Positions 1-10,624 of a stretch of DNA of 64,000 nt are shown here, one piece after another. The DNA comes from Enterobacter dykesii. GTDB lineage: Bacteria > Pseudomonadota > Gammaproteobacteria > Enterobacterales > Enterobacteriaceae. The position numbers and the translations under genes are program-made. Below the pieces are notes generated by a model. That model searched no databases, was not told the origin of the DNA, and saw only the letters and a list, made by a program, of their open reading frames with translations. The DNA is taken from positions 992,001-1,056,000 of the forward strand of contig NZ_CP126604.1 in the NCBI RefSeq assembly GCF_008364625.2, read 5' to 3'. Positions within the stretch are counted from its first letter, which is position 1. The number at the start of each line of letters is the position of its first letter.

Positions 1-205
1 CGGCACTACCACCGATGCTCAGGGTAACGTCGTTCTGCTGGCGCTGGATGAAGTAAAAGCCGGCACCCTGCCAGAAGCGCAGAAGAAAGCGATGGTTCAG
101 GGAATTACCCAGAACAATGCCCAGATTGCCTTCGAAGCCATGATGAGTAACCTGCGTAAAGAAGCCAAAATCAAGCTGGGTGATGTCATGACTCAGCAGC
201 AGTAA
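1..205 (+). CDS. ppiD: PpiD, periplasmic folding chaperone (3' end only)
   Basis: The window opens inside this gene; the first complete codon is at base 2 and TAA is at 203-205. The visible 67 residues (starting GTTDAQGN, ending VMTQQQ) match the C-terminal tail of enterobacterial PpiD, a membrane-anchored SurA-like protein with a parvulin domain that works at the SecYEG exit in the periplasm. The parvulin and membrane-anchor regions lie outside the window. Position just before ybaV and fadM agrees with the conserved order. A hairpin with a T-run follows. Confidence 0.85.
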   Translation, partial: GTTTDAQGNVVLLALDEVKAGTLPEAQKKAMVQGITQNNAQIAFEAMMSNLRKEAKIKLGDVMTQQQ

Positions 206-248
206 TTACGTGTCTGCTCGCAGATTTTCGTAACGCTCTGCAAAAACT

Positions 249-271
249 AAAGGCCGCTTTCGCGGCCTTTT
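249..271 (+). terminator. Rho-independent terminator after ppiD
   Basis: AAAGGCCGC and GCGGCCTTTT form a GC-rich stem around a short TTTC loop and run into Ts, 44 bases after the ppiD stop. Confidence 0.8.
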
Positions 272-322
272 CCATTTCTGCAATCTGCTGTTTGTGCCGG
301 TTTTAACTGGCGGCTATCGTGA

Positions 323-733
<411 letters not shown>

Positions 734-832
734 TTACGCAATTTCTTGCACTGCGGCAAAATTTTGCCAGGATAAAGAGGTCATACCAGTTATGACCTCT
801 CTTCCTACAATAACAGTAAAGGCTATTGCGCT

Positions 833-1231
833 ATGCAGACAAAAATCAAAGTACGCGGTTTTCATCTCGACGTTTATCAGCATGTGAACAATGCTCGCTA
901 TCTTGAGTTTCTTGAAGAAGCGCGCTGGGACGGGCTGGAAAATAGCGAAAGCTTTCAGTGGCTGACCGAGCACAACATCGCGTTTGTGGTCGTCAATATC
1001 AACATCAACTACCGCCGTCCGGCCGTGCTGGGTGATGTGCTCACGGTCACCAGCCAGGTGCAACAGATCAATGGCAAAAGTGGGGTCTTAAGCCAGGTGG
1101 TGACGCTCGATCCAGAAGGGCAGATGGTGGCTGATGCGCTGATCACCTTTGTCTGTATCGATCTGAAAACGCAGAAAGCGCTGCCGCTGGAAGGGGAATT
1201 GCGGGAAAAGCTGGAGTTGATGATCGCATAG
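833..1231 (+). CDS. fadM: FadM, long-chain acyl-CoA thioesterase III
   Basis: 132 aa, the usual length of this single hotdog-fold thioesterase. FadM hydrolyses long-chain and partially degraded acyl-CoAs in the cytoplasm during fatty acid beta-oxidation; in E. coli it is under FadR control. The sequence starts MQTKIKVRGFHLDVYQHVNNARYL-like, with the Asp/His/Asn hotdog active-site cluster (D14, H17, N19). Its place between ybaV and queC is the conserved locus, but here a toxin-antitoxin operon has been inserted immediately downstream. Confidence 0.93.
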   Translation: MQTKIKVRGFHLDVYQHVNNARYLEFLEEARWDGLENSESFQWLTEHNIAFVVVNININYRRPAVLGDVLTVTSQVQQINGKSGVLSQVVTLDPEGQMVADALITFVCIDLKTQKALPLEGELREKLELMIA

Positions 1232-1239
1232 AAAGTTTG

Positions 1240-1253
1240 TCTTTTATAAAAGA
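1240..1253. promoter_or_regulatory. Perfect palindrome before the toxin-antitoxin operon (candidate operator)
   Basis: TCTTTTATAAAAGA is a perfect 14-base palindrome, 9 bases after the fadM stop and 26 bases before the toxin ATG. Type II antitoxins commonly autorepress through palindromes at this position. The operator role is inferred from location and symmetry. Confidence 0.45.
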
Positions 1254-1279
1254 TAAAAGGATTTTTCAGGGATAGAATA

Positions 1280-1633
1280 ATGGACAGGGACTACGTTATT
1301 GAACGCTACCGGACCCGTGACGGGAAAGTACCGTTTGAGGAGTAGGTTGCCAGAATGAATCGAAAGGATCCGGACATGGTTTTCCGGATCCTTATGCGGA
1401 TTAACCGTGCGATAAAACGTAATTTTGGCGATTACAGGTATCTCAGGGAAGGTGTTTGGGAGATGCGAGTCGACAGTGGCCTCGGCTACAGGATCTATTT
1501 TTCAGTAGAGAATCGGCAGGTTTTATTGTTACTGATCGGTGGTGACAAAAAGAGCCAAAAAGCAGATATCAAACTGGCAATAGATTACTGGAAAGATCAT
1601 CAAACAAAAGGATATTCCAATGAGTGCCGCTGA
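1280..1633 (+). pseudogene. RelE/HigB-family toxin gene interrupted by an amber codon
   Basis: From ATG 1280 the frame reads MDRDYVIERYRTRDGKVPFEE, then TAG at 1343-1345, then continues in the same frame to 1633 (VARMNRKDPDMVFRILMRIN... ending YSNECR). Relatives of this killer-protein family normally have Trp after VPF-E/D-E, so one TGG to TAG change explains the stop. Without it the protein would be 117 aa, a normal length. Conserved toxin-core features remain after the stop: YRYLREGVWEMRVDSG, YRIYFS, LLLIGGDKKSQ, DI..A..YW. Re-initiation at ATG 1355 (92 aa) would lose the first beta strand; AGGAG lies 12 bases upstream, too far for efficient use. Likely an inactivated toxin, unless an amber suppressor or re-initiation rescues it. 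Confidence 0.75.
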
Positions 1634-1949
1634 ACGAAAATATTCGAGCTCCGTTAGCCACCATGATGCTGTTGTGAAAATGCTGCGAGAGAATCCTTCC
1701 TACGCTCAGCGTTATCTGCAAACAGCCCTGGAAGAGATCTATGAAGACCAGGGGATCCCCGCCTATCTCATTGCACTCCGTCAGGTCATTGAAGCGCGAG
1801 GCGGTATTGGAGAAATTTCTGCCAAAGCAGGTCTGTCCCGTCAGCAGCTATACCGAACCCTATCAGACAACGGCAACCCAACGCTGACAACGTTGATGAA
1901 AGTCACCCGTGCTGCCGGTGTGAAACTGTTCGACAGCACGGTCAAGTAG
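1620..1949 (+). CDS. Cro/CI-type HTH antitoxin (addiction module antidote)
   Basis: 109 aa, overlapping the toxin frame by 14 bases, which implies translational coupling. The C-terminal half is a helix-turn-helix: VIEARGGIGEISAKAGLSRQ, then QLYRTLSDNGNPTLTTLMKVTRA. This matches the HigA-like antidote family that partners RelE-type killer proteins. It should bind the toxin through its N-terminal half and repress the operon through the upstream palindrome. It is intact although its toxin partner is interrupted, the expected order of decay for such modules. E. coli K-12 has no such module at this junction. Confidence 0.82.
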   Translation: MSAAERKYSSSVSHHDAVVKMLRENPSYAQRYLQTALEEIYEDQGIPAYLIALRQVIEARGGIGEISAKAGLSRQQLYRTLSDNGNPTLTTLMKVTRAAGVKLFDSTVK

Positions 1950-1951
1950 CC

Positions 1952-2647
1952 CTATTTAAGTCCGGTTTTTTTCTGCATCGCGGCCATCACGCCGGATTTA
2001 TCGGCAAGATAGTGGTTTAGCCCGTTAGCGCGCAGATTACAGGCCGCACACTGGCCGCAACCGTCGCCTTTGATACCGTTATAGCAGGTGAGCGTTTCGC
2101 TGCGAACCAGGTCCAGCTTGCCCCAGTAGTCCGCCAGCGCCCAGGTTTCGGCTTTATCCAGCCACATGAGCGGAGTTTCAAAGCGCGTCTCTTTCGCCAT
2201 CCCCAGATTGACGGCGTGGTTTAACGCTTTTACGAACTCATCACGACAGTCCGGGTAGCCGGAGAAGTCGGTCTCGCACACGCCCGTGATCACCGCTTCG
2301 GCTTTTACCTGGTAGGCGTAGATCGCCGTCAGGGTCAGGAAGAGGATATTACGGCCCGGCACGAAGGTATTTGGAATGCCGCTGGCATCGGGTTCGTAGT
2401 CTGGTACAGGAATACTGTCGCGGGTGAGGCTGCTCACGGCCAGTTCATTTAACAGCGTAACGTCCAGCACCTTGTGCGCGCGTGCGCCCAGTTTCAGGGC
2501 TAATTCACGAGCAACGTCGATTTCAGCGCGATGACGCTGACCATAATCGAAAGTGACACAGTGAACTTCATCGTACTGATGAAGGGCCTGGACCAGGCAG
2601 GTAGTTGAGTCTTGTCCTCCGCTGAACACGACGACGGCACGTTTCAT
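1952..2647 (-). CDS. queC: QueC, 7-cyano-7-deazaguanine (preQ0) synthase
   Basis: 231 aa. It converts 7-carboxy-7-deazaguanine plus ammonia and ATP to preQ0, a step in queuosine tRNA modification. The N-terminus has the ATP-pyrophosphatase loop SGGQDST (residues 9-15). The zinc-binding cysteines are C188, C197, C200 and C203 in [17 protein letters not shown]. Length and cysteine positions equal those of E. coli QueC. The stop lies two bases from the antitoxin stop on the other strand, so the two genes converge with no terminator between them. Confidence 0.96.
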   Translation of the reverse strand: MKRAVVVFSGGQDSTTCLVQALHQYDEVHCVTFDYGQRHRAEIDVARELALKLGARAHKVLDVTLLNELAVSSLTRDSIPVPDYEPDASGIPNTFVPGRNILFLTLTAIYAYQVKAEAVITGVCETDFSGYPDCRDEFVKALNHAVNLGMAKETRFETPLMWLDKAETWALADYWGKLDLVRSETLTCYNGIKGDGCGQCAACNLRANGLNHYLADKSGVMAAMQKKTGLK

Positions 2648-2716
2648 AAATCATCTCGACTGTTACGGTAAAAACGTTATGTTACCGTCTGACCACGACG
2701 GCGACCAGCATCTTCA

Positions 2717-4414
2717 CTATTTGGGCGCGGGCAGCCAGGCTTCGGTAAAGTCAAACCAGCCGCGGGTATTGAGGCGTATACCATTCACGCCAGGCGGAGC
2801 ACTGATTTGGTATTGATAATTAAAGAGTGGCGTCAGCACCGCACTCTCCATTAGCCGGTTAAAGATGGCTTGCAGTCCCGCGTGTCTATCCCGAGCCTGG
2901 GCCTGAGTCTGTACCGCATCCAGCGTCGCTTGCAGATGAGCGTAAGCCGGAGCGCTAAGAACGTGCGGCCAGAGGGCATCGCAGCGCAGCCACTGTTCAA
3001 GCGTATATTCCGGCGCTTCGCCAATCAGCCTGTCACCCATCATGATGTCTGCATCGGCAAGCTCCAGGCACCCGTCCCACGTCTTGGCGTCGTGAAAGAT
3101 GACGGTCAGTTCGCACCCCTGTAGCGCCAGGTATGCCTTCAACTGGCTGGCCATGGTGTGAAGCTCAACAGGGAGATGGTAAACCAGCGTCAACGCTTCA
3201 GGGAGGGTGACGTCCGATAAATCAGGCCATTCGGGGATGGTCCACCCGGGAAGCAGTTCCTGGGTGGGCGTGATAAGCCCTTCGTTTAGCGGAAGTGTGT
3301 GGAGAAGCCTGGAGAGATGAATGATATTGATAAGCCGTTTTGCCTGGATCTCACTCAGGCGCGCGCTCTGTTTTAGCGTGAGGTAACAGAACCCCAGGCT
3401 GGTGCTGCTGCTTACCAGCCGCAGACTTTCCAGCTCGTCAGCCTCGCCGATCGCGATTTGCACCGGGTGGCGACAGCTGGTACCCAGCCTGTAATCAAAA
3501 AGCTGGGGGGTGATCCAGTATTCGATGGCTTTGAGCAGCGGATGGCTCAGGTGATACTCCTCATGGCTTTCCAGACGAACCAGGTCGGACTCAAAGGCAG
3601 CCAGCCGAAACGGGCCACTGCCAACCGCAGGATGGTCGGGATGCGCCAGACGGCTACAGTAGGTTGCCAGCCTGTGCGGCAGCCAGTAGTCAGGTTGGTG
3701 CAGCGTAAACGTCAGACACTGTGGATGCGTTGTTTCAATACATAAGACGCTCTGAAACAGAGTGCGCAGGGCGGGAAGCGTCAATAGCGCTGTTAGACTT
3801 CGCTGGAGTTGCGCCGTTTCTATTTTATCGCCGTTATGCCAGTGCAGGGTGGAGCGAATGTAGAAATGCCAGCGCAGGCCGTCATCAGAGACATCCCAGT
3901 GATGCGCCAGATCGCCCGTGGGTTCACTGCTGTTACCGTTAAAACGCGTCAGGCCTGAGAAGACCTGTCCCGCCAGATGCTGCTCTGCCCGGCCCGGTAA
4001 AAACCCCGGCTGAAGCGGCTCCAGGGAGCGATAGTAGGGGATGCGCAGCGTCGGCGTGTCGTTTTGCCACTGCCCGCCCAAAAAAGGATGCAGCAATGAC
4101 CGCAGCGCTTCAGGGGCAAGCTGTGCCAGTTCCAGCGCGTTATGCTGCTGCCCGCTTTTCAGCGCCTCTTCCATCATCGCATTGCGCAGCGACTCCGGGG
4201 CGACATGGAACGTTAGCTCACCGCGCTTACCGCGGCCAGACTGCGCGCGCCAGCTGAGCCAGCCCGCCTCCTGGGCCTGGCGCAGCAGGGTTCGGACATG
4301 CCGCTCGCTACAAAAACAGCGGGCGGCTAGCTCGCTGATGGTGACCTGTTGCGTTGCACCCTGAGAAGGCTGCCAGAGGCGGTGATACTGGTTGAGTCGA
4401 TTGAGCTGGCGCAT
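2717..4414 (-). CDS. ybaE: YbaE, SgrR-family transcriptional regulator with a solute-binding domain
   Basis: 565 aa. Residues 1-110 form an SgrR-type winged helix (TISELAARCFCSERHVRTLLRQAQEAGWLSWRA). The remainder resembles periplasmic oligopeptide-binding proteins (family 5), but there is no signal peptide, so it should act as a cytoplasmic ligand-sensing regulator like SgrR. Ligand and targets are unknown. Its start is 101 bases from cof on the other strand, leaving room for divergent promoters. The arrangement queC-ybaE/cof is conserved in enterobacteria. Confidence 0.87.
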   Translation of the reverse strand: MRQLNRLNQYHRLWQPSQGATQQVTISELAARCFCSERHVRTLLRQAQEAGWLSWRAQSGRGKRGELTFHVAPESLRNAMMEEALKSGQQHNALELAQLAPEALRSLLHPFLGGQWQNDTPTLRIPYYRSLEPLQPGFLPGRAEQHLAGQVFSGLTRFNGNSSEPTGDLAHHWDVSDDGLRWHFYIRSTLHWHNGDKIETAQLQRSLTALLTLPALRTLFQSVLCIETTHPQCLTFTLHQPDYWLPHRLATYCSRLAHPDHPAVGSGPFRLAAFESDLVRLESHEEYHLSHPLLKAIEYWITPQLFDYRLGTSCRHPVQIAIGEADELESLRLVSSSTSLGFCYLTLKQSARLSEIQAKRLINIIHLSRLLHTLPLNEGLITPTQELLPGWTIPEWPDLSDVTLPEALTLVYHLPVELHTMASQLKAYLALQGCELTVIFHDAKTWDGCLELADADIMMGDRLIGEAPEYTLEQWLRCDALWPHVLSAPAYAHLQATLDAVQTQAQARDRHAGLQAIFNRLMESAVLTPLFNYQYQISAPPGVNGIRLNTRGWFDFTEAWLPAPK

Positions 4415-4515
4415 AAGAAACCCGGAACAATAATTTTCATCTATTCACTATTACTTCCGTATATCTCACACGATACTGTTGCACAAGTTAACCGCATCAC
4501 ATTTCGGGAGTAATC

Positions 4516-5334
4516 ATGGCTCGGCTCGCTGCATTTGATATGGACGGTACGCTGTTAATGCCGGATCACCGTTTAGGGGAAAAAACCCTGAACACGCTGA
4601 AGCGCCTGCGCGAGCGTGATGTCACCCTGACGTTTGCCACTGGCCGCCATGTGCTGGAGATGCGCCATTTGCTGGGCGCGTTTTCCCTCGACGCTTTTCT
4701 GATCACCGGCAACGGGACGCGAATTCACTCCGTAGAAGGGGATGTGCTGTACCGGCAGGATCTCAACCCGGAAGTCGCGGATATCGTGCTGCACAGCACC
4801 TGGGACACGCAGGCCAGTATCCACGTTTTTAACGATCGGGGCTGGTTTACCGGACGTGAAATTCCTGAACTGCTGCACGCGCATGTATACAGCGGTTTCA
4901 AATATCAGCTTATCGATCTTCGACGGATCCCCGCCCATGCGGTAACCAAGATCTGCTTCTGCGGCGATCATGACGATCTGTGCCGCTTAAGGATTCAGCT
5001 GAATGAGGCGCTGGGCGACCGGGCGCATCTGACCTTCTCGGCGGTGGATTGTCTGGAAGTGCTGCCGGTGGGCTGTAACAAAGGCTCTGCTCTGGCGGTG
5101 CTGAGCGACCACCTGGGCTTAACGCTGCAGGAGTGTATGGCGTTTGGTGACGCCATGAACGACCGCGAAATGCTGGGTAGCGTAGGTCGCGGTCTGATCA
5201 TGGGGAATGCGATGGCGCAGCTGAAAGCAGAACTTCCCCATCTGCCGGTTATTGGCCACTGCCGCAATGAAGCAGTGTCCCATTTTTTGACGCATTGGCT
5301 GGACAACAACAATCTCCCGTATTCCCCCGAATAG
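4516..5334 (+). CDS. cof: Cof, HMP-PP phosphatase (HAD superfamily, type IIB)
   Basis: 272 aa. HAD motif I is FDMDGTL, with Asp8 as nucleophile and Asp10 as acid/base. Motif II is TFATGR, and the C-terminal motif IV is [12 protein letters not shown]. The Cof-type cap lies between. E. coli Cof hydrolyses the thiamine precursor 4-amino-2-methyl-5-hydroxymethylpyrimidine diphosphate and other small phosphates. GGGAG precedes the ATG. A strong terminator follows 16 bases after the stop. Confidence 0.93.
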   Translation: MARLAAFDMDGTLLMPDHRLGEKTLNTLKRLRERDVTLTFATGRHVLEMRHLLGAFSLDAFLITGNGTRIHSVEGDVLYRQDLNPEVADIVLHSTWDTQASIHVFNDRGWFTGREIPELLHAHVYSGFKYQLIDLRRIPAHAVTKICFCGDHDDLCRLRIQLNEALGDRAHLTFSAVDCLEVLPVGCNKGSALAVLSDHLGLTLQECMAFGDAMNDREMLGSVGRGLIMGNAMAQLKAELPHLPVIGHCRNEAVSHFLTHWLDNNNLPYSPE

Positions 5335-5350
5335 TGAGACCCTTCCAGCA

Positions 5351-5377
5351 AGCCAGACTTCGGTCTGGCTTTTTTTA
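5351..5377 (+). terminator. Terminator after cof
   Basis: AGCCAGAC, TTCG tetraloop, GTCTGGCT, then a run of Ts. The T-run overlaps the TAA of the convergent PLP-enzyme gene. Confidence 0.88.
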
Positions 5378-6424
5378 TTTCACCAGGTCTGCAATCTGCG
5401 CTTTCCACGGGGCGATATCGCCGATGTTGGCCTGCACCCACTCCGCGTTGTAGTAGGTATCGAGATAACGCTCGCCGCTGTCGCACAGCAGCGTGACGAT
5501 GGAACCGGTGCGCCCCTCTTCGCGCATACGGGCGGCAAGCTGCAGTGCGCCCCACATATTTGTGCCCGTTGATGCACCCACTTTGCGGCCCAGCTGCGTT
5601 TCCAGCCAGTGCGCCGTTGCCACGCTTGCGGCATCCGGCACGCGCATCATCTCATCCACGACGTCGGGGATAAAAGAGGGCTCCACGCGCGGACGTCCAA
5701 TCCCTTCAATTTTACTGCCCACCGGGCTGCGCAGAGCGGCATCGCGATTTTGCCAGTACTCGAGGAACACGGAGTTCTGCGGGTCAACCACCATCAGCTG
5801 GGTATCGTAGCCCTGACAGCGAATGTAGCGTCCAATCGTGGCTGACGTGCCGCCGGTACCGGCGCTCATGACGATATAGGACGGAACCGGATGCGGTTCG
5901 TGGGTCATCTGGCGGAAAATGCTGTCGGCAATGTTGTTATTGCCGCGCCAGTCCGTTGCGCGCTCGGCGAAGGTGAACTGGTCCATATAGTGGCCGTTCA
6001 GCTCGCGGGCCAGCATTTCGGAGGCGGCGTAGATTTCGCAGGCGCTTTCCACAAAGTGGCAGCGTCCGCCGTAAAATTCGATCTGTTCGATTTTGCGTTT
6101 TGCGGTGCAGGACGGCATCACCGCGATAAACGGCAGGCCCAGCAGGCGGGCGAAATAGGCTTCGGACACCGCCGTTGAACCGGATGAAGATTCAATAATA
6201 GTGGTGCCTTCTTTAATCCAGCCGTTACATAAACCGTATAAAAACAGCGAGCGCGCCAGGCGATGCTTCAGGCTACCGGTGGGATGGGTGCTTTCATCTT
6301 TCAGATAGAGCTGAATGCCGTCAAATCCCGGCAGGGAAAGGCGAATCAGGTGCGTATCCGCCGAGCGCTGATAGTCGGCATTGATTTCGCTGATCGCATG
6401 TTTAACCCAGGTGCTATTCATCAT
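5375..6424 (-). CDS. PLP-dependent cysteine synthase-family enzyme, probable cysteine desulfhydrase
   Basis: 349 aa, fold type II (OASS/CBS family). The PLP lysine is K53 in [11 protein letters not shown], and the phosphate-binding loop is [10 protein letters not shown]. The C-terminal region ([15 protein letters not shown]) follows the family pattern. In Pantoea ananatis a gene of this type, ccdA, sits beside the Lrp-type regulator ccdR and encodes a cysteine-inducible cysteine desulfhydrase. DecR is the E. coli relative of CcdR, and this gene is divergent from decR here. I therefore infer L-cysteine breakdown to pyruvate, sulfide and ammonia for detoxification, under DecR control. An alternative is a cysteine or other beta-substituted amino acid synthase. 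E. coli K-12 lacks it at this position. An adjacent ATG at 6421 is an equally good start. Confidence 0.8.
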   Translation of the reverse strand: MMNSTWVKHAISEINADYQRSADTHLIRLSLPGFDGIQLYLKDESTHPTGSLKHRLARSLFLYGLCNGWIKEGTTIIESSSGSTAVSEAYFARLLGLPFIAVMPSCTAKRKIEQIEFYGGRCHFVESACEIYAASEMLARELNGHYMDQFTFAERATDWRGNNNIADSIFRQMTHEPHPVPSYIVMSAGTGGTSATIGRYIRCQGYDTQLMVVDPQNSVFLEYWQNRDAALRSPVGSKIEGIGRPRVEPSFIPDVVDEMMRVPDAASVATAHWLETQLGRKVGASTGTNMWGALQLAARMREEGRTGSIVTLLCDSGERYLDTYYNAEWVQANIGDIAPWKAQIADLVK

Positions 6425-6536
6425 CGTTATCCGTTTGTCATTTTGTGCCTAGGATAGCGAAAAGCACAGAAAAAATTGTTGCTATCTGGCCTTTAAAATA
6501 GAATGAAGAGAGAAAAATTTTCTCTGTGAGGTGGGT

Positions 6537-6995
6537 ATGCTAGATAAAATTGACCGCAAGCTCCTTTCATTGCTGCAAAATGACTGTACCCTCTCTTTGC
6601 AGGCGCTGGCAGATGCCGTTAATCTGACCACCACTCCATGCTGGAAGCGCCTTAAGAAGCTGGAAGATGACGGCATTCTTGTGGGGCGCGTCGCGTTGTT
6701 AGATCCCGAAAAACTGGGGCTTGGGTTGACGGCATTTGTGCTGATAAAAACCCAGCATCACAGCAGCGAGTGGTATTGCCGCTTCGTTACTCAGGTGTCT
6801 GAGATGCCCGAGGTGCTCGGTTTCTGGCGTATGGCCGGAGAGTATGATTACCTGATGCGCGTCCAGGTGGCCGACATGAAGCGCTATGATGATTTCTACA
6901 AGCGGCTGGTGAACAGCGTACCGGGTTTGTCGGACGTCACCTCAAGCTTCGCCATGGAACAGATTAAATACACCACAGCATTACCCATTGAATAA
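6537..6995 (+). CDS. decR: DecR (YbaO), Lrp/AsnC-type regulator of cysteine detoxification
   Basis: 152 aa from ATG 6537. GAGG at 6528-6531 is correctly spaced for this start and not for the GTG six bases earlier. Residues 1-55 form the AsnC-type HTH ([26 protein letters not shown]). The rest is the RAM/AsnC ligand-binding domain ([19 protein letters not shown]). E. coli DecR activates cysteine-inducible desulfidase genes. The divergent PLP enzyme, 112 bases away, is the obvious local target. Confidence 0.92.
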   Translation: MLDKIDRKLLSLLQNDCTLSLQALADAVNLTTTPCWKRLKKLEDDGILVGRVALLDPEKLGLGLTAFVLIKTQHHSSEWYCRFVTQVSEMPEVLGFWRMAGEYDYLMRVQVADMKRYDDFYKRLVNSVPGLSDVTSSFAMEQIKYTTALPIE

Positions 6996-7025
6996 CTTCG
7001 TAAAATACCTTCAGGAACAAACCGC

Positions 7026-8798
7026 GTGCGATTATTTGCCCAATTAAGCTGGTACTTTCGTCGGGAGTGGCAACGCTACCTCGGTGCAGTCACCCTGCTT
7101 ATTATTATTGCCATCCTGCAGCTGATCCCGCCGAAAGTGGTGGGGTACGTCGTGGATGGCGTCACCGAACAGCATTACACCACCGCACGGGTGTTGATGT
7201 GGGTCGGCACGCTGGTGCTGACGGCCGTCATTGTTTATCTGCTGCGCTACGTCTGGCGCGTGCTGCTGTTTGGTGCGTCCTATCAGCTGGCCGTTGAGCT
7301 GCGTGAAGATTTTTACCGCCAGCTGAGCCGACAGCATCCCGAATTTTATCTGCGTCATCGCACCGGGGATCTCATCGCCCGCGCGACAAACGACGTCGAT
7401 CGCGTGGTCTTTGCCGCCGGGGAAGGGGTGCTGACGCTGGTGGACTCGCTGGTGATGGGATGTGCGGTGCTGATCGTGATGTCCACGCAGATCAGCTGGC
7501 AGCTGACCCTGCTCGCCCTGCTGCCGATGCCGATCATGGCGCTGGCGATCAATCGCTATGGGGAACAGCTGCACGAGCGCTTCAAGCTGGCGCAGGCGGC
7601 GTTTTCGTCTCTGAACGATCGCACCCAGGAGAGCATGACCAGCATCCGCATGATCAAAGCGTTTGGCCTGGAAGACCGGCAGTCTGCGCTGTTTGCCGCC
7701 GATGCGGCAGACACCGGGGCGAAAAACATGCGCGTCGCGCGCATTGATGCGCGATTTGATCCGACGATTTATATCGCAATCGGCATGGCAAATATGCTGG
7801 CCATTGGTGGCGGAAGCTGGATGGTGGTGCACGGCACGCTTACCCTGGGGCAATTGACCAGCTTTGCGATGTATCTGGGGCTGATGATCTGGCCGATGCT
7901 GGCGCTGGCCTGGATGTTTAATATCGTGGAGCGCGGCAGCGCCGCCTACAGCCGCATTCGCGCCATGCTGGCCGAAGCGCCGGTGGTCATCGACGGTAGC
8001 GAGGCCGTACCGGAAGGACGCGGCGTCATGACCGTCGACGTCCGCAAGTTTGTCTATCCGCATACGGAGCATCCGGTGCTGGAGAACGTCAGCTTTACCC
8101 TGCAGCCAGGGCAAATGCTGGGCATCTGCGGCCCGACGGGATCCGGCAAAAGTACCGTGCTCTCTTTGCTTCAGCGGCACTTTGACGTCACCGAGGGCGA
8201 TATCCGCTTCCACGATATTCCGCTCACCAGGCTGCTGCTGGACGAGTGGCGTGGCCGCCTGGCGGTCGTCAGCCAGACGCCGTTTTTATTTTCGGACACC
8301 GTGGCGAACAACATCGCCCTGGGACGCCCCGGGGCGACGCAGGACGAGATTGAACATGTGGCGCGTCTGGCCAGCGTACATGATGATATTTTGCGTCTGC
8401 CGCAGGGGTACGAAACGGAAGTCGGGGAACGTGGCGTCATGCTGTCCGGGGGACAAAAACAGCGCATCTCCATTGCCCGCGCGCTGCTGCTGAATGCTGA
8501 AATTCTGATCCTGGATGATGCACTTTCCGCCGTGGACGGCCGTACCGAGCATCAGATCCTGCATAACCTGCGCCAGTGGGGAGACGGACGCACGGTGATT
8601 ATCAGCGCCCACCGTTTGTCGGCGCTCACTGAAGCCAGCGAAATTGTGGTCTTACAGCACGGGCACATTGCCCAGCGCGGGCAGCATGAAATGCTTGCCG
8701 AGCAGCCGGGCTGGTATCGCGATATGTACCGCTATCAACAGCTTGAGGCGGCGCTGGACGGTGCGCCGGAGCAGGATGAGGAGGCCGCCAGTGCGTAA
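7026..8798 (+). CDS. mdlA: MdlA, ABC half-transporter (type 6 TMD-NBD)
   Basis: 590 aa, starting at GTG 7026 ([15 protein letters not shown]), the same length as in E. coli. Six transmembrane helices fill residues 10-310. The nucleotide-binding domain has Walker A GPTGSGKS (369-376), signature LSGGQKQR (473-480) and Walker [10 protein letters not shown] (493-501). Walker B ends in Asp-Asp where MdlB has Asp-Glu, so MdlA may carry the degenerate ATP site of a heterodimer. It pairs with MdlB as an inner-membrane exporter of unknown substrate. Transcription probably runs on from decR, 30 bases upstream. Confidence 0.94.
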   Translation: MRLFAQLSWYFRREWQRYLGAVTLLIIIAILQLIPPKVVGYVVDGVTEQHYTTARVLMWVGTLVLTAVIVYLLRYVWRVLLFGASYQLAVELREDFYRQLSRQHPEFYLRHRTGDLIARATNDVDRVVFAAGEGVLTLVDSLVMGCAVLIVMSTQISWQLTLLALLPMPIMALAINRYGEQLHERFKLAQAAFSSLNDRTQESMTSIRMIKAFGLEDRQSALFAADAADTGAKNMRVARIDARFDPTIYIAIGMANMLAIGGGSWMVVHGTLTLGQLTSFAMYLGLMIWPMLALAWMFNIVERGSAAYSRIRAMLAEAPVVIDGSEAVPEGRGVMTVDVRKFVYPHTEHPVLENVSFTLQPGQMLGICGPTGSGKSTVLSLLQRHFDVTEGDIRFHDIPLTRLLLDEWRGRLAVVSQTPFLFSDTVANNIALGRPGATQDEIEHVARLASVHDDILRLPQGYETEVGERGVMLSGGQKQRISIARALLLNAEILILDDALSAVDGRTEHQILHNLRQWGDGRTVIISAHRLSALTEASEIVVLQHGHIAQRGQHEMLAEQPGWYRDMYRYQQLEAALDGAPEQDEEAASA

Positions 8799-10572
8799 GC
8801 TTGGAACGATGTGGCCGACGCTCAAACGTCTGCTGGCCTACGGCTCGCCGTGGCGTAAACCGCTCTCCGTGGCCGTGCTTTTACTCTGGATTGCGGCGAT
8901 TGCTGAAGTGAGCGGTCCGCTGCTCATCAGCTATTTTATCGACAACATGGTCGCCAAAAGCTACCTTCCGCTGGGGCTGGTGGCGGGCTTAGGCGTGGCC
9001 TACGTTGGCCTGCAGCTGGCGGCGGCTGGGCTGCACTATGCTCAGTCTCTGCTGTTTAACCGCGCAGCCGTGGGCGTCGTTCAGCAGCTGCGTACGGATG
9101 TGATGGACGCGGCGCTTCGCCAGCCGCTCAGCGAGTTTGATATCCAGCCGGTCGGGCAGGTGATTTCGCGCGTGACCAACGATACCGAGGTGATCCGCGA
9201 TCTGTACGTTACCGTGGTTGCGACGGTGTTACGCAGCGCGGCGCTGATTGGCGCGATGCTGGTGGCGATGTTCAGCCTCGACTGGCGCATGGCGCTGGTG
9301 GCGATCACCATCTTCCCGGCGGTGCTGATTGTCATGGTCATTTACCAGCGCTACAGCACGCCAATCGTGCGTCGGGTCCGCGCTTATCTGGCCGACATCA
9401 ACGATGGCTTCAACGAAGTGATCAACGGCATGAGCGTCATCCAGCAGTTCCGCCAGCAGGCGCGCTTTGGCGAACGCATGGGTGAAGCCAGCCGTTCGCA
9501 CTACATGGCGCGTATGCAGACGCTGCGGCTTGATGGTTTCCTGCTGCGTCCGCTGCTGAGCCTTTTCTCGGCGCTGGTGCTTTGCGGGCTGCTGATGCTC
9601 TTTGGGCTGAGCTCAAACGGTACGATTGAAGTGGGCGTGCTGTACGCCTTTATCAGCTATCTCGGGCGTCTTAACGAGCCGTTGATCGAGCTTACCACCC
9701 AGCAATCGATGCTGCAGCAGGCGGTGGTCGCCGGTGAGCGCGTCTTTGAGCTGATGGACAGGCCGCGCCAGGCCTACGGCAATGACGAGCGGCCTCTGCA
9801 AAGCGGGACTATCGCCTTTGATAACGTCTCGTTTGCCTATCGCGAAGACCGGCTTGTGCTGCAGGACATCACGCTTGACGTTCCGTCGCGCGGTTTCGTG
9901 GCCCTGGTGGGGCATACCGGCAGCGGTAAGAGCACGCTTGCCAGCCTGTTGATGGGCTATTACCCGGTCACGCACGGCGAAATCCGCCTCGACGGGCGCC
10001 CGCTCGCGTCTCTCAGCCACACCGTGTTGCGTAAAGGCGTCGCGATGGTGCAGCAGGATCCGGTCGTGCTTGCCGATACCTTCTACGCCAACGTGACCCT
10101 GGGGCGAGACTACTCGCAGGAGCAGGTCTGGGACGTGCTGGAAAAAGTGCAGCTGGCAGAGCTGGCGCGCGGGTTTAGCGATGGGATCAATACCAAACTG
10201 GGCGAGCAGGGGAACAATCTCTCCGTCGGGCAAAAGCAGCTCCTGGCGCTGGCGCGGGTGCTGATTGAAACGCCGCAGATTCTGATTCTGGATGAAGCCA
10301 CGGCCAGTATTGACTCCGGTACCGAGCAGGCCATCCAGCAGGCGCTGGCCGCGGTACGCGACCATACGACGCTGGTAGTGATTGCCCACCGTCTTTCCAC
10401 CATCGTTGATGCCGATACCATTCTGGTGCTACACCGCGGACAGGCCGTTGAACGCGGTACGCACCGTGAACTGCTGGAAGCAAAAGGTCGCTACTGGCAG
10501 ATGTACCAGCTGCAGCTGGCGGGCGAAGAGCTGGCGGCCAGCGTGCGTGATGAAGAGTCGCTTAGCGCCTGA
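8791..10572 (+). CDS. mdlB: MdlB, ABC half-transporter, partner of MdlA
   Basis: 593 aa from GTG 8791, preceded by GAGGAGG and overlapping the mdlA stop by 8 bases. This start gives exactly the E. coli length. The N-terminal six-helix domain is followed by an NBD with Walker A GHTGSGKS (374-381), signature LSVGQKQ (about 477) and Walker [11 protein letters not shown] (497-506) with the catalytic Glu. The signature has Val where LSGGQ has Gly. MdlA and MdlB probably form one heterodimeric exporter. A terminator-like hairpin follows 52 bases after the stop. Confidence 0.94.
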   Translation: MRKLGTMWPTLKRLLAYGSPWRKPLSVAVLLLWIAAIAEVSGPLLISYFIDNMVAKSYLPLGLVAGLGVAYVGLQLAAAGLHYAQSLLFNRAAVGVVQQLRTDVMDAALRQPLSEFDIQPVGQVISRVTNDTEVIRDLYVTVVATVLRSAALIGAMLVAMFSLDWRMALVAITIFPAVLIVMVIYQRYSTPIVRRVRAYLADINDGFNEVINGMSVIQQFRQQARFGERMGEASRSHYMARMQTLRLDGFLLRPLLSLFSALVLCGLLMLFGLSSNGTIEVGVLYAFISYLGRLNEPLIELTTQQSMLQQAVVAGERVFELMDRPRQAYGNDERPLQSGTIAFDNVSFAYREDRLVLQDITLDVPSRGFVALVGHTGSGKSTLASLLMGYYPVTHGEIRLDGRPLASLSHTVLRKGVAMVQQDPVVLADTFYANVTLGRDYSQEQVWDVLEKVQLAELARGFSDGINTKLGEQGNNLSVGQKQLLALARVLIETPQILILDEATASIDSGTEQAIQQALAAVRDHTTLVVIAHRLSTIVDADTILVLHRGQAVERGTHRELLEAKGRYWQMYQLQLAGEELAASVRDEESLSA

Positions 10573-10624
10573 TGCACCAAAATGAGGCGACGCGCTAACA
10601 GTCATTCCTGTTGGTGCAAAACTG

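Noticed and set aside
7044-8213. Long minus-strand open frame (389 codons) opposite mdlA
   Set aside because: Shadow of mdlA codon bias; rich in His/Arg/Gln, no start signal and no homology. Similar shadows oppose htpG, gsk, acrB and copA.
8644-8790. Upstream extension of mdlB into mdlA
   Set aside because: The GTG at 8791 has a strong ribosome site and gives the exact E. coli length; the extension is mdlA in another frame.
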